From assembly GCA_905202485.1 (NCBI GenBank), contig CAJKRY010000010.1, positions 8,438 through 72,437 of the forward strand: a DNA stretch of 64,000 nucleotides. The letters are read 5' to 3'. Below the pieces are notes generated by a model. The model did no database searches and was not told where the DNA came from. It worked only from the letters and a program-made list of their open reading frames with translations. Positions 34,692-42,878 of this stretch are shown in pieces. The DNA comes from an uncultured Methanomassiliicoccus sp. GTDB lineage: Archaea > Thermoplasmatota > Thermoplasmata > Methanomassiliicoccales > Methanomassiliicoccaceae. Both the position numbers and the translations under genes were made by a program. The stretch's first letter is position 1; each line of letters begins with the position of its first letter.

Positions 34692-35450
34692 TCAACCATA
34701 AATAACAGAATCTTCGAATGAAGACTTATGCTGCGGATTTGTACTTTCCTGAGCCTTTTTAAGCTGTTTTTCCATCTCCTCTGCTTCGCGGTATAATGGA
34801 TCAGGGTCGATCTTCAATTCAGGAAGCATCTTTGCTACAACCTCCAATAGCTTTGCGGATCCGCGGGCATCTGGATATTCAGCTCTGGCTGCTCCCAGCA
34901 GACACATGACGTCTATGTCTCTTCTCTCTCCCTCGTAAAGCAGCACACCCGAGATTCCGCTGATTATTCCCTCTTTCATCTCCTCTACGCCGTACCTGGA
35001 AAGCATATCCCTTGCAGCCTGCGTGCTTCCTACCCCCATAGGACTGAGGTCTGAAGAACCGGGCTTGGCGACTCCTTCTAACGTCACTACTGTCTTGATT
35101 CCCTTTTCATCGCAGTAATCCAGAAGCGAGTCGGCGAGAGGTTTGATCGTCTCCGGCTTGGGCATGAACTCTGCCACTACTGCCACGATCTGCTTGCACA
35201 GCTCGGTGTTTGTGCACTTCCTGTCCCCGGCGTAAATTCTCACTGGAGGCGACGGCACACCCTGGTTGATCAGAGTATAGGGAGGAAAATCAGAAGAGAG
35301 GATTCCGGCAATTCTGTTTAAACCGGATGTCCTGACTACATAATTCGCTGCGATTGAGCTGACCAGTCCGACTGAGGGAAAGCCGACGATCATCATTCCG
35401 CTTTCAAAGATATTATCGCGGTACTCATGTATCTTAAGTTCTGAAACCAT
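34692..35450 (-). CDS. PAC2 family protein (proteasome assembly chaperone-like)
   Basis: A 252-residue archaeal PAC2 protein. The PAC2 core is seen in MIVGFPSVGLVSSIAANYVV (about 18-37), ILSSDFPPYTLINQG, and the later AARAEYPDARGSAKLLEVVAKML. A GxxG/GISGVLLYEGE loop is present. Homologues relate to eukaryotic proteasome assembly chaperone 2, but archaeal functions vary. It starts an operon with pdaD and the zinc-ribbon gene, the stop overlapping the next frame. Divergent from the M16 peptidase gene. Confidence 0.88.
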   Translation of the reverse strand: MVSELKIHEYRDNIFESGMMIVGFPSVGLVSSIAANYVVRTSGLNRIAGILSSDFPPYTLINQGVPSPPVRIYAGDRKCTNTELCKQIVAVVAEFMPKPETIKPLADSLLDYCDEKGIKTVVTLEGVAKPGSSDLSPMGVGSTQAARDMLSRYGVEEMKEGIISGISGVLLYEGERRDIDVMCLLGAARAEYPDARGSAKLLEVVAKMLPELKIDPDPLYREAEEMEKQLKKAQESTNPQHKSSFEDSVIYG

Positions 35451-35545
35451 ATCTATGCCTCAGAACTTTTTGGGAGCAAATGCTATACCTACTTTTCGAA
35501 ATTTAAGGGAAAAAGAGATATCTCCAATAGGATGTAAGCGCAGAC

Positions 35546-36817
35546 ATGAGCGATGAAATAAAATTATTACACACTCCTGCGGGTATTCCAGTAATCACCG
35601 AATCAATTTCACATTCTCATTCGGCCTCAGCCGCTGTTTATCTAGGAACCGGCTCCAGAGACGAAACTGACAAGAAGGCGGGCATAGCCCATCTTCTGGA
35701 GCACATGATGTTCAAGGGAACTCCCAAGAGAAGTTCGCGAGACATAGCCGAGGAGATTGAAGCAGCCGGCGGAGAGCATAACGGATACACCACTTATGAG
35801 GTTACATGCTACCATATTTCTTCATTAGATGAGACTTTTCAAAGCAGTGCGGACATCCTCTCAGACATGGTGAAGAATCCTCTGCTGAAGCAGAGTGATC
35901 TCGATACTGAAAGAAATGTAGTCATTCAGGAAATCAGAATGATGGAGAACGATCCTGACGATTATATCCACACGCTGTTTTCACAGACCATCTGGGGAGA
36001 CCATCCTCTCGGCAGATCAGAAGCTGGGTTTGTGGAGACCGTCAAAGCTCTTGACGCTGAAGATCTCAGAGAATTCTTTGAATCCAACTACAGGCCGCCG
36101 AGAATGGCTGTCGTGGCGACAGGCAATATCGACGAAGACAAGATTGTCTCTTGGGCATCAGAGAACTTTGATGATCTGGGAAAAGCTAAAGAAAGAGAGA
36201 GAATCGCCCCTCAGGCAAATGCCCGCTTTATGGTTTATCCTAAGAAGGACCCGCAGGCCTACATCTGCATGGGATTTCCTGCCCTGAAGTCCGCCGATCC
36301 TGAAAGGCACGCCCAGAGGCTGATGTCTGCGGTGTTTGGAGCCGGAATGTCTTCACGTCTGTTTCAAGAGATAAGAGAGAAGACAGGAATGGTCTACGAA
36401 ATCTACTCCAGCGGCACAGCATATACCGACTGCGGAACTCTAGACATTCTGTTCAATACTGACGTTAAGAAAGAAGAAGAGATCATCAGGCTGGTGGCGG
36501 CAGAGATTAAAAAGCTGAAAGAAGAAGGTCTGAAGTCCGGCGAGCTGGACAGAGCCAAACATATGATGAAGGGCGCATACGTGCGCAGATTCGAATCAAG
36601 CGAGGCCCGCATGATGAGGCTCGGAGAATCTTACATGGCCACAGGAAAAGTCACCAGTATTGAAGACCTCCTCAAAAAGATGGATGCGGTTACGGAAGAA
36701 GATGTGCTGAAGATCTCAGGCAGGCTGCTTGACAGAAGCAGGCTGAGCATTGCGGTTCATGCACCTGAAAAAGAAAGTAAGAAGGCGGTCAAGAATCTGG
36801 AAGACCTTGACTTCTGA
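35546..36817 (+). CDS. M16 family metallopeptidase (pitrilysin/MPP-like)
   Basis: A 423-residue zinc peptidase. The inverted zinc motif HLLEHMMFKGT has His49, Glu52 and His53, and the third ligand is in NVVIQEIRMMENDPDD (about 128-132). The second M16 domain starts near 180 and contains GMSSRLFQEIREKTGMVYEIYS. No signal peptide is seen, so a cytoplasmic peptidase is likely. Archaeal M16 genes of this length resemble bacterial YmxG/PepR-like proteins. Convergent with the maturation protease. Confidence 0.92.
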   Translation: MSDEIKLLHTPAGIPVITESISHSHSASAAVYLGTGSRDETDKKAGIAHLLEHMMFKGTPKRSSRDIAEEIEAAGGEHNGYTTYEVTCYHISSLDETFQSSADILSDMVKNPLLKQSDLDTERNVVIQEIRMMENDPDDYIHTLFSQTIWGDHPLGRSEAGFVETVKALDAEDLREFFESNYRPPRMAVVATGNIDEDKIVSWASENFDDLGKAKERERIAPQANARFMVYPKKDPQAYICMGFPALKSADPERHAQRLMSAVFGAGMSSRLFQEIREKTGMVYEIYSSGTAYTDCGTLDILFNTDVKKEEEIIRLVAAEIKKLKEEGLKSGELDRAKHMMKGAYVRRFESSEARMMRLGESYMATGKVTSIEDLLKKMDAVTEEDVLKISGRLLDRSRLSIAVHAPEKESKKAVKNLEDLDF

Positions 36818-37273
36818 TTATTCTTTGATTAATTTCAGAACTGTGTCTACAGCCTCCGGCAGGGCGGCTTCCACTTCGGGAGTCATCTTGTCGTTTACTG
36901 TAAACACATCATTTACTTCCACAGCCACGAATTTTATGTCTTTAGGAAAAGTATCTGGAGCTAACTTCATGCCGAGCTCAATCGTAGAAGGTATATTTGC
37001 CTCATGGGCGTTGATGCCGTGAACACTGTTGCTGAAGGCCTCACGGTCTAAAACCATAACCGCTCCTGGTTTCTCACCGTAATTCATAATTGCATCAATT
37101 ATGATGACTCTGTCATAGCCGATCATGACTTCAATAAGGTCCAGACCGCTTGTGCAGGCTTCCTGAAGAGTTACTCCTTCCAAGTTCATTTTTTCTAGTT
37201 CCTCAAGAGTCCTGAGACCGATCGCATCATCACTCATGATCGGGCTTCCTATTCCAAGAACGAGAGTATTCAT
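36818..37273 (-). CDS. Hydrogenase maturation-type peptidase (M52)
   Basis: About 151 residues from ATG 37273 (MNTLVLGIGSPIMSDDAIG). It shows the nickel-sensing Asp in IGSPIMSDDAIGLR, DAIMNYGEKPGAVMV with the second metal Asp, and INAHEANIP-like His region (NAHEANIPSTIELG). The family trims the C-terminus of [NiFe]-hydrogenase large subunits after nickel insertion; in these methanogens the client would be MvhA or Ech-type. The gene is 50 bases from a divergent regulator and 1 kb from hdrCB, tying it to the H2-dependent heterodisulfide pathway. Confidence 0.88.
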   Translation of the reverse strand: MNTLVLGIGSPIMSDDAIGLRTLEELEKMNLEGVTLQEACTSGLDLIEVMIGYDRVIIIDAIMNYGEKPGAVMVLDREAFSNSVHGINAHEANIPSTIELGMKLAPDTFPKDIKFVAVEVNDVFTVNDKMTPEVEAALPEAVDTVLKLIKE

Positions 37274-37325
37274 CAGGTGGTTTAACACCGGAAGCTACAA
37301 AAAATTTTTCACTCATTACCTATCC

Positions 37326-38141
37326 ATGGTAGCCTTGAAGATATGCCCGTCCATTTCTGTTGAAATTAATGGTAATGCACTCACACCCAGACAGATGGAG
37401 GTCATTCTGGCAGTCAATGAGGAAAAGAGCCAGAGTCAGGCTGCTACCAGATTAGGGATTTCCACTCCTGTTCTGAACAGATACGTGTCTCAGATTGAAA
37501 AGAAGGCCGGCGCTTGTCTAGTGGAGACCAAAGCAACCGGTTCCAGGCTGACTGAAGAAGGAGAACGTATCGTTGAAGAATATCTTAAATTGAAAAACAG
37601 GCTGGAAAAGAAGGATTTTCTCAATGTGAACGGGACGCCTGTCTCTCAGGAACTTTTGATGAGTGCTTTGAGTTCTGTCGATCCAGAAGGAAAGTGCAAT
37701 CTTGTGATTTCAGACGATGCCAAGAATCTGTCCGACCTTAAAGCAGGCATTGCAGACCTGATCATTCTTGACGATCCTCTGTATCTTTTTGAAGCTGAAG
37801 AGTTTGAGTGGGAGACCATAGGAGAAGACCGACTGCTGCATGAAAACCACGGCGAAAGATATGCATATTTCAGATACGGCGCGCAGAGGATAGGCTTCAG
37901 ATATCTGGAAGTAGAGGATATTCCCCACAGGGTTGAGAGAACTTTTTCCTCTGTTTCTGCTCTGGTTGATTCTGGCCTGAGCTTTTTCATAAATGAATCT
38001 ATAGCATTGAGAAGAGGCTTAACAATAAAAAGTGCTACTCCTTTGGAACAGCTTACTCATGAGATTACTGCAGTACACTCTGGAAGTAATTCATTCATTG
38101 AAAAGATAATAAAGGAACTCAAGAGACTTCGAAATATATAA
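37326..38141 (+). CDS. LysR/ModE-like transcriptional regulator
   Basis: A 271-residue protein from ATG 37326. The N-terminal winged HTH (ALTPRQMEVILAVNEEKSQSQAATRLGISTPVLNRYVSQIEKK, read in pieces, about 15-58) resembles LysR/ModE. The C-terminal half (LVISDDAKNLSDLKAGIADLIILDDPLY) resembles a periplasmic-binding-like ligand domain with a short FSSVSALVDSGLSFF helix. It is divergent from the maturation protease and immediately before hdrCB. Its stop codon lies inside a perfect 20-base palindrome, suggesting control of hdrCB. Confidence 0.8.
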   Translation: MVALKICPSISVEINGNALTPRQMEVILAVNEEKSQSQAATRLGISTPVLNRYVSQIEKKAGACLVETKATGSRLTEEGERIVEEYLKLKNRLEKKDFLNVNGTPVSQELLMSALSSVDPEGKCNLVISDDAKNLSDLKAGIADLIILDDPLYLFEAEEFEWETIGEDRLLHENHGERYAYFRYGAQRIGFRYLEVEDIPHRVERTFSSVSALVDSGLSFFINESIALRRGLTIKSATPLEQLTHEITAVHSGSNSFIEKIIKELKRLRNI

Positions 38142-38156
38142 CCTAAATAGGTTATA
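38137..38156. promoter_or_regulatory. Perfect 20-bp palindrome in front of hdrCB
   Basis: Nine-base arms TATAACCTA and TAGGTTATA flank a central AA. It overlaps the stop codon of the LysR/ModE-like gene and lies about 25 bases upstream of the hdrCB TATA element. It could be an operator for the regulator. The T-run 15 bases later (GATTTTTTG) also makes a transcript 3' end possible, although the loop would be very tight. Confidence 0.6.
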
Positions 38157-38177
38157 CTACTCTGATTTTTTGTTTAC

Positions 38178-38187
38178 GTTTAAATAT
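38178..38187 (+). promoter_or_regulatory. TATA box of hdrCB
   Basis: GTTTAAATAT is a good archaeal TATA element, 33-43 bases before the hdrC ATG. A ribosome site AGGTG lies at about 38211-38215. Confidence 0.55.
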
Positions 38188-38220
38188 CATGGTTAACTTC
38201 TCGGATTCAAAGGTGTATCT

Positions 38221-38733
38221 ATGGTTACCATTGATCAAGCCAATCAGGATTTTGCACAGAAGGTGCAATCCAGAGAAGGGGGAGAAACCCTCATGCTCTG
38301 CTTCCAATGCGGAACATGCACGGCAAGCTGCCCCTCTGGAAGACTGACAGCATACAAGACAAGAAAGCTCATCCGCAAGGCTCAGCTCGGTTTAGAAGAT
38401 GAAGTTCTGAACTCACCCGACCTCTGGATGTGCACAACCTGTTATTCCTGCATGGAGCGCTGCCCCCGCGGTGTTGAAATCGTCGATTTAATCACACTTC
38501 TCAGAAACTTAGCTGTCGAGAAAGGCGTAATGTCTGCTCCACACAAGAAAGTAGGAGAAATGCTTGTAAAATTCGGTGCCACTGTTCCTCTGAACGAAGA
38601 ATATGAGAACAAGAGAGAAGCACTCGGACTTGCCCGTAAACCAGCAAACACAATGGGAGACGAGAAAGCCCTGGCTGATGTCAAGAAGATTCTGAAAGCT
38701 ACCGGATTCGAAGACCTTGTTGGAGGTAATTAA
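38221..38733 (+). CDS. hdrC: CoB-CoM heterodisulfide reductase subunit C
   Basis: HdrC carries two [4Fe-4S] clusters that pass electrons from HdrA to HdrB during CoM-S-S-CoB reduction. It is 170 residues, with CFQCGTCTASCPSG (Cys27, 30, 33, 37) and CTTCYSCMERCPRG (Cys71, 74, 77, 81). The C-terminal part is helical and variable. It is followed two bases later by hdrB. HdrA and Mvh genes are not in the window. Confidence 0.95.
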   Translation: MVTIDQANQDFAQKVQSREGGETLMLCFQCGTCTASCPSGRLTAYKTRKLIRKAQLGLEDEVLNSPDLWMCTTCYSCMERCPRGVEIVDLITLLRNLAVEKGVMSAPHKKVGEMLVKFGATVPLNEEYENKREALGLARKPANTMGDEKALADVKKILKATGFEDLVGGN

Positions 38734-38734
38734 G

Positions 38735-39556
38735 ATGGCTAAATACGCTTTATTCCTAGGATGCGTTGCTCCTGCCAGGTACCCTGGTGTTGAACTCGCT
38801 ACCCGTGAAGTCTGTAAAGCTCTCGGAATTGAACTCGTTGAGCTGGAAGGCGCCAACTGCTGCCCTGCCCCTGGTGTAATCAAATCATTCGACCAGAACA
38901 CATGGCTGGCTGTAGCTGCCCGTAACCTCGCTCTCGCTGAGAAGCAGGGTGTAGACATAATCACAATCTGCAACGGTTGCTATGGATCACTCTTTGATGC
39001 AGCTCACATTCTCAACAACGACCCTGAAAAGCTTGCAGCAGTCAACAAGATCCTCAGTGAAGTAGGGCTCCAGTACAACGGAAAGACCAAAGTACACCAC
39101 TTCGCAGAAGTATTCTACAAAGATCTTGGAATTGACGCTATCAAAGCAAAGTTCACCAACCCTCTTGATGTGAATGTTGCAGTCCACTACGGATGCCACT
39201 TCCTCAAGCCAAGCAACCTCAAGAACCTTGACGACCCTGAGCGCCCGAAGATTCTCGATGAGCTCGTTGAAGCTACCGGTGCAAAATCAATTGACTACAA
39301 AGACAAGCAGATGTGCTGCGGAGCCGGCGGCGGTGTAAGGTCTGGTAACCCTGAGCTCTCTTCAAAGTTCACAGAAGAGAAAATGAAGAACATGAAAGCC
39401 GTAGGAGCTGAATACATCATTGATGTCTGTCCATTCTGTCACCTCCAATTCGACAGGACACAGAAAGATGTCAAAGACTACGGCCTTCAGGTTGTCCATC
39501 TTGCTCAGCTCTATGGTCTTGCCTTAGGCATACCAAAAGAAAAGCTCGGAATGTAA
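38735..39556 (+). CDS. hdrB: CoB-CoM heterodisulfide reductase subunit B
   Basis: The catalytic subunit, about 273 residues from ATG 38735 (MAKYALFLGCV) behind GGAGGT. Two CCG domains fit CX31CCX35CX2C: the first has Cys10, Cys42-Cys43 (ANCCPAPG) and Cys79/Cys82 (ICNGCYG). The second has HYGCHFLKPS, QMCCGAGGGVR and VCPFCHLQFD. These bind the paired non-cubane [4Fe-4S] clusters that cleave the heterodisulfide. Co-transcribed with hdrC. Codon usage appears strongly biased as in highly expressed genes. Confidence 0.95.
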   Translation: MAKYALFLGCVAPARYPGVELATREVCKALGIELVELEGANCCPAPGVIKSFDQNTWLAVAARNLALAEKQGVDIITICNGCYGSLFDAAHILNNDPEKLAAVNKILSEVGLQYNGKTKVHHFAEVFYKDLGIDAIKAKFTNPLDVNVAVHYGCHFLKPSNLKNLDDPERPKILDELVEATGAKSIDYKDKQMCCGAGGGVRSGNPELSSKFTEEKMKNMKAVGAEYIIDVCPFCHLQFDRTQKDVKDYGLQVVHLAQLYGLALGIPKEKLGM

Positions 39557-39581
39557 GTCCGAGACTGAGCAAAACTTCTTC

Positions 39582-39606
39582 GACCGCTCTGCGGTCTTTT
39601 CACATT
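39582..39606 (+). terminator. Hairpin plus T-run after hdrB
   Basis: GACCGC and GCGGTC pair around TCT, followed at once by TTTTCACATTTTTT. This looks like an intrinsic terminator ending the hdrCB transcript. Confidence 0.65.
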
Positions 39607-39760
39607 TTTTATCAATCTTTAGAAAAAGTAAGCACACTATATATGCTGAAAATAGATTTCCGTATGTCTTCAAACCGCGGTGCTGCTGAATAACACCAGT
39701 ATCGTGTGTTTCGGATTATCTATAATATTTACAGATTAAAGTGTATTTTAAAGAGGTGAA

Positions 39761-41137
39761 ATGGTGAAAAAAGAAGGAAGGTGGGCAACGGTAGCTGCAT
39801 TCATTGTTGCTATCGTGATATTTTTAGCCAGCGTCTTCGTTTGTATTTCAAGTGATACCAGCGAAGCCAAGGAATTGCCGGTCGCACCAGAAAAACAAGA
39901 GCTGATTGATTTATCAGAACATTACATGGATGAGCTGAGAGCAGGCGATATTGGTGCTGTTTATGAAGACGCATCAGATGCATTTAAAACAGAAATAACA
40001 TTTGACGAGTTTACGCAGCTTGTAGCTGGAATTCTTCAAAGAGTTGGAGATTATATTCAAACAAATAATTCAATAGTTGAAATAGGGTCGGAATACAATA
40101 CTGTAGTGCTTGATGAGGAATACTCAAGGTTTTTAACAAAAACAATGTTTGTATATGATGATGCATCTAAAATTGCAGGATTTGCAGTACAATCCAATGG
40201 ATACAACGCAGAGTCATCAGATAACTGGCATGAAATTGCACTCAGTGTAGGACAGTCAAAATATCCACTTGAAGCAGCATTAACATTGCCGAATAATGTC
40301 GATAAAGCACCAGTGGTAATTCTTGTGGCTGGATCTGGACCTGCGGATCTGAATGAAACTATTGGTGCAGCAGAAAACGCCCCGCTTAAGGATATTGCTC
40401 ATGGTTTAGCAGATCAGGGAATTGCTTCACTCAGGTTCGATAAACACACATATGATTATGGGGCAACTGGATTCCCTGAGAATGCCACAATCTACGATGA
40501 GTATCTGTATGATGTGAATGCAATTATAAAGCAGGTATCTCAGCGCGATGATATTGATGCAAATAGGATCTATGTGCTGGGACACAGCCAGGGCGGAATG
40601 CTGGTTCCGATGATTGCCAATGAAAACCCTGAAGTAAAAGGCATAATTTCAATGGCTGGAACTCTTCGCGACTTAGAAGATCTAACATATGATCAAAGCG
40701 TATTGCTGATTAAACAGTCTGGAGTCAGTGAAGCTGAGGAAGAACTTGCAATAGCTATACTTGATCAGCAGATACAACAAATTAAGAATATTCAAGAAGG
40801 CGACACTGCTACATATTTGGGACAACCTGCATCATATTGGTACAGCATGAATTCAGTGGACAGAGCCGCAATGGCCAAGGCTCTCGAAATTCCAATGCTG
40901 ATCCTTCAGGGAGCAGATGATTTTCAGGTGTATGCTGATGTAGATTACACTCTCTGGCAGGAAACATTAGCAGACAAAGATAATGTAACATATCATCTAT
41001 ACGACAGTCTGAATCATCTATTCATGGAGTCTGATTCTCAGAAAGATGTTATCGACACAACTGTGTATGATGCTCCGGCAAATGTTGATCAAAGAGTAAT
41101 TGATGATATTGCCCACTGGATAAACAGTTTAAACTGA
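39761..41137 (+). CDS. Membrane-anchored alpha/beta hydrolase with N-terminal DUF3887-like domain
   Basis: A 458-residue protein. One N-terminal helix (about 10-32, TVAAFIVAIVIFLASVFVCIS) exports or anchors it. Residues about 45-120 (LSEHYMDELRAGDIGAVYEDASDAFK) look like DUF3887. The alpha/beta hydrolase follows, with nucleophile GHSQGG (about 272-277), the acid in ILQGADDFQV (about 387-396) and the base in LNHLF (about 422-426). This architecture is common in gut Firmicutes and suggests acquisition. It heads a run of small membrane-protein genes; the substrate is unknown, perhaps a peptide or acyl ester. Confidence 0.82.
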   Translation: MVKKEGRWATVAAFIVAIVIFLASVFVCISSDTSEAKELPVAPEKQELIDLSEHYMDELRAGDIGAVYEDASDAFKTEITFDEFTQLVAGILQRVGDYIQTNNSIVEIGSEYNTVVLDEEYSRFLTKTMFVYDDASKIAGFAVQSNGYNAESSDNWHEIALSVGQSKYPLEAALTLPNNVDKAPVVILVAGSGPADLNETIGAAENAPLKDIAHGLADQGIASLRFDKHTYDYGATGFPENATIYDEYLYDVNAIIKQVSQRDDIDANRIYVLGHSQGGMLVPMIANENPEVKGIISMAGTLRDLEDLTYDQSVLLIKQSGVSEAEEELAIAILDQQIQQIKNIQEGDTATYLGQPASYWYSMNSVDRAAMAKALEIPMLILQGADDFQVYADVDYTLWQETLADKDNVTYHLYDSLNHLFMESDSQKDVIDTTVYDAPANVDQRVIDDIAHWINSLN

Positions 41138-41184
41138 TGACTTTTAAGTCATCTTCTTATTTTTATATTTAGTAATGTGAAAAT

Positions 41185-41520
41185 ATGAACAGATGGTTGT
41201 ATCAAACTTTGGGAATTGTAACATTTGCACCACTGGTCATATATATGATTTCAGTTCTATTCCTACTAGATAACATACCAAGTCTAGTTGATGATGGAAC
41301 AGGAGAACAACACTATGGAAATAAATTCATAATATTGTTCATTCCAATCATTTCATTAATATTAGGTTTTATATGTTATAAGATATCAAAATGGGCTCCA
41401 AAAGAAGTGAAATAACCCAGCTATGAAAGGATACTACTGGTTGTATTCATAGCTGCACAGCTGATATGGTTAGCTATGACTATTTCGTGTATCATTGATG
41501 GTTTCAAGTTTGGGTATTGA
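41185..41520 (+). pseudogene. DUF1648-like small membrane protein with an internal stop
   Basis: The first 76 codons (MNRWLYQTLGIVTFAPLVIYM..., two helices) contain the DUF1648-like pattern LDNIPSLVDDGTGEQHYGNK. A TAA at 41413 interrupts it, but the same frame then continues PSYERILLVVFIAAQLIWLA, a further helix, to TGA 41520. The continuation in frame and its hydrophobicity argue for a single gene of about 111 residues carrying a nonsense mutation. A 76-residue shortened product is possible. Confidence 0.55.
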
Positions 41521-41541
41521 CAATATAATTAAGGGATAAAT

Positions 41542-41907
41542 ATGAAGTGTAAATACTGCAACGAAGAGTCATGTTTTCAATACTGCGACGATGCATGCAA
41601 ACAAAAATATGATGAATTTGATTCATATTGTGAAAAATACAAATATTTATTTTTAGCATTAATTGTAATCGAAATGCTTGGATTTTTATTGGTTACAATA
41701 TTAACCACATCTAGCGATTTTTATCTCTACATAAGCATATGGATTGTTGCACTAGGCATAACCATATATATCTTTCCATTTGCGACTCCAGAAACTATTG
41801 ATATGATCGGACTGAAAAAATGCATTAAGATTATTAAAATAATTGGTATTGGTTTTTGTGTTGCAGGCATAGCAATTGCAGTATTGGGCGTAATGCATAT
41901 TGGATGA
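41542..41907 (+). CDS. Zinc-finger-tagged membrane protein
   Basis: A 121-residue protein. The N-terminus has a treble-clef-like cluster (CKYCNEESCFQYCDDACKQKYDEF, Cys at about 3, 6, 11, 15, 19). Three membrane helices follow, and between the second and third there is a FATPETIDMIGLKKCIKI loop. This pattern is seen in uncharacterised Firmicutes proteins. It belongs to the small membrane-protein run after the hydrolase and is preceded by AAGGGAT. Function unknown. Confidence 0.65.
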   Translation: MKCKYCNEESCFQYCDDACKQKYDEFDSYCEKYKYLFLALIVIEMLGFLLVTILTTSSDFYLYISIWIVALGITIYIFPFATPETIDMIGLKKCIKIIKIIGIGFCVAGIAIAVLGVMHIG

Positions 41908-41947
41908 AAAGCAATGGGCCTTGGTCTGAGTACGGAGCCGGTTATCA

Positions 41948-42373
41948 ATGTACATTAAAGGAAGAGGAAAAAACGCGTTGATCATGAGCATTGTCTGGAT
42001 CATCGTACCTGTAATCACTGCAGTTTACATTTCATCAGGTCGTATAGGCAATGGATTGATTATACTCATGCTCATGTGTGCGATGTTTCATTTTCTTGGA
42101 ATTATAGTGTACACAGGATCATATGAAGCTATGGCAGGATTTAATACGATGTCGGATGAAGAAATCAAAGAATATGATATGGAAAAAATGACATCATTTC
42201 TAGGAATTTCATGGGTGCTTGGATCATACACATTTTTCTTTACACTATTAATTGGTTTTACAATATTTAGCACATCAACCGCAATAGTATTATCAACAAT
42301 TCTGTTTGTCGTGATTGTGATTTCAAGCAGTATATACAGCGGAGTTGGAAAAAGATTCAAAGCTCAAGATTAA
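41948..42373 (+). CDS. DUF3784-like membrane protein
   Basis: A 141-residue protein with about four helices. The loop YEAMAGFNTMSDEEIKEYDMEKM is typical of DUF3784 (AGYNTMS-x-E-x-YD), a family abundant in Clostridia. It fits the Firmicutes-like character of its neighbours. Function unknown. The ribosome site upstream is weak (CGGAGCC). Confidence 0.7.
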   Translation: MYIKGRGKNALIMSIVWIIVPVITAVYISSGRIGNGLIILMLMCAMFHFLGIIVYTGSYEAMAGFNTMSDEEIKEYDMEKMTSFLGISWVLGSYTFFFTLLIGFTIFSTSTAIVLSTILFVVIVISSSIYSGVGKRFKAQD

Positions 42374-42409
42374 GACAATGATCTAACAGGATGAGACTTA
42401 TGGAAATAG

Positions 42410-42787
42410 ATGCAGAGGCCACATTTGTTACAGTTTCTTTATTCCATTTTAGGCAGTATCTTTGTGTTGATTGGCATATATGCATATCAAAGAAAAAGCC
42501 CCATGTACTTCTATGCCGAATCAAAAATATATACTTCTGAAATTACAGATGTCAAAGCATACAACAGAGCCAATGGAATAATGTGGATAACATATGGTGC
42601 ATTATATTTCATACCGATACTCGTGCATATTTTAGTGCCAGACAAAAATGATACCGTTCTTTCTGTCAGCGTCGTAATCTGCTTTTTAGGTCTGCTTGCA
42701 GTACTGTGGATATATCAAAAAAATAGACGACAAATACCGCATAGAATAAAATCACGATATTTCAAAATTAGAAAAGAGGGATCTTAG
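42410..42787 (+). CDS. Small membrane protein with YNRANGIMW motif
   Basis: A 125-residue protein with three helices (about 7-24, 54-73, 81-98) and a basic tail (KNRRQIPHRIKSRYFKIRKEGS). The loop SEITDVKAYNRANGIMWITYG resembles a widespread but uncharacterised Firmicutes family. The ATG at 42410 lacks a good ribosome site, so the true start is uncertain. It ends one base before the tRNA-Met 3' end. Confidence 0.6.
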   Translation: MQRPHLLQFLYSILGSIFVLIGIYAYQRKSPMYFYAESKIYTSEITDVKAYNRANGIMWITYGALYFIPILVHILVPDKNDTVLSVSVVICFLGLLAVLWIYQKNRRQIPHRIKSRYFKIRKEGS

Positions 42788-42861
42788 TGCCGAGGGTGGG
42801 CTTTGAACCCACGACCTATGGATTATGAGTCCATCGCTCTACCAGGCTGAGCCACCTCGGC
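42788..42861 (-). tRNA. tRNA-Met (CAT), elongator type
   Basis: Minus-strand cloverleaf: acceptor GCCGAGG/CCTCGGC, D arm GGCTCAGCCTGGTAGAGC, anticodon stem ATGGA/TCCAT around CTCATAA with anticodon CAT, T arm GTGGG-TTCAAAG-CCCAC. The acceptor resembles archaeal elongator tRNA-Met rather than initiator or Ile2. No intron. Confidence 0.88.
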
Positions 42862-42878
42862 ACGGTTTAGTGTTAAGT

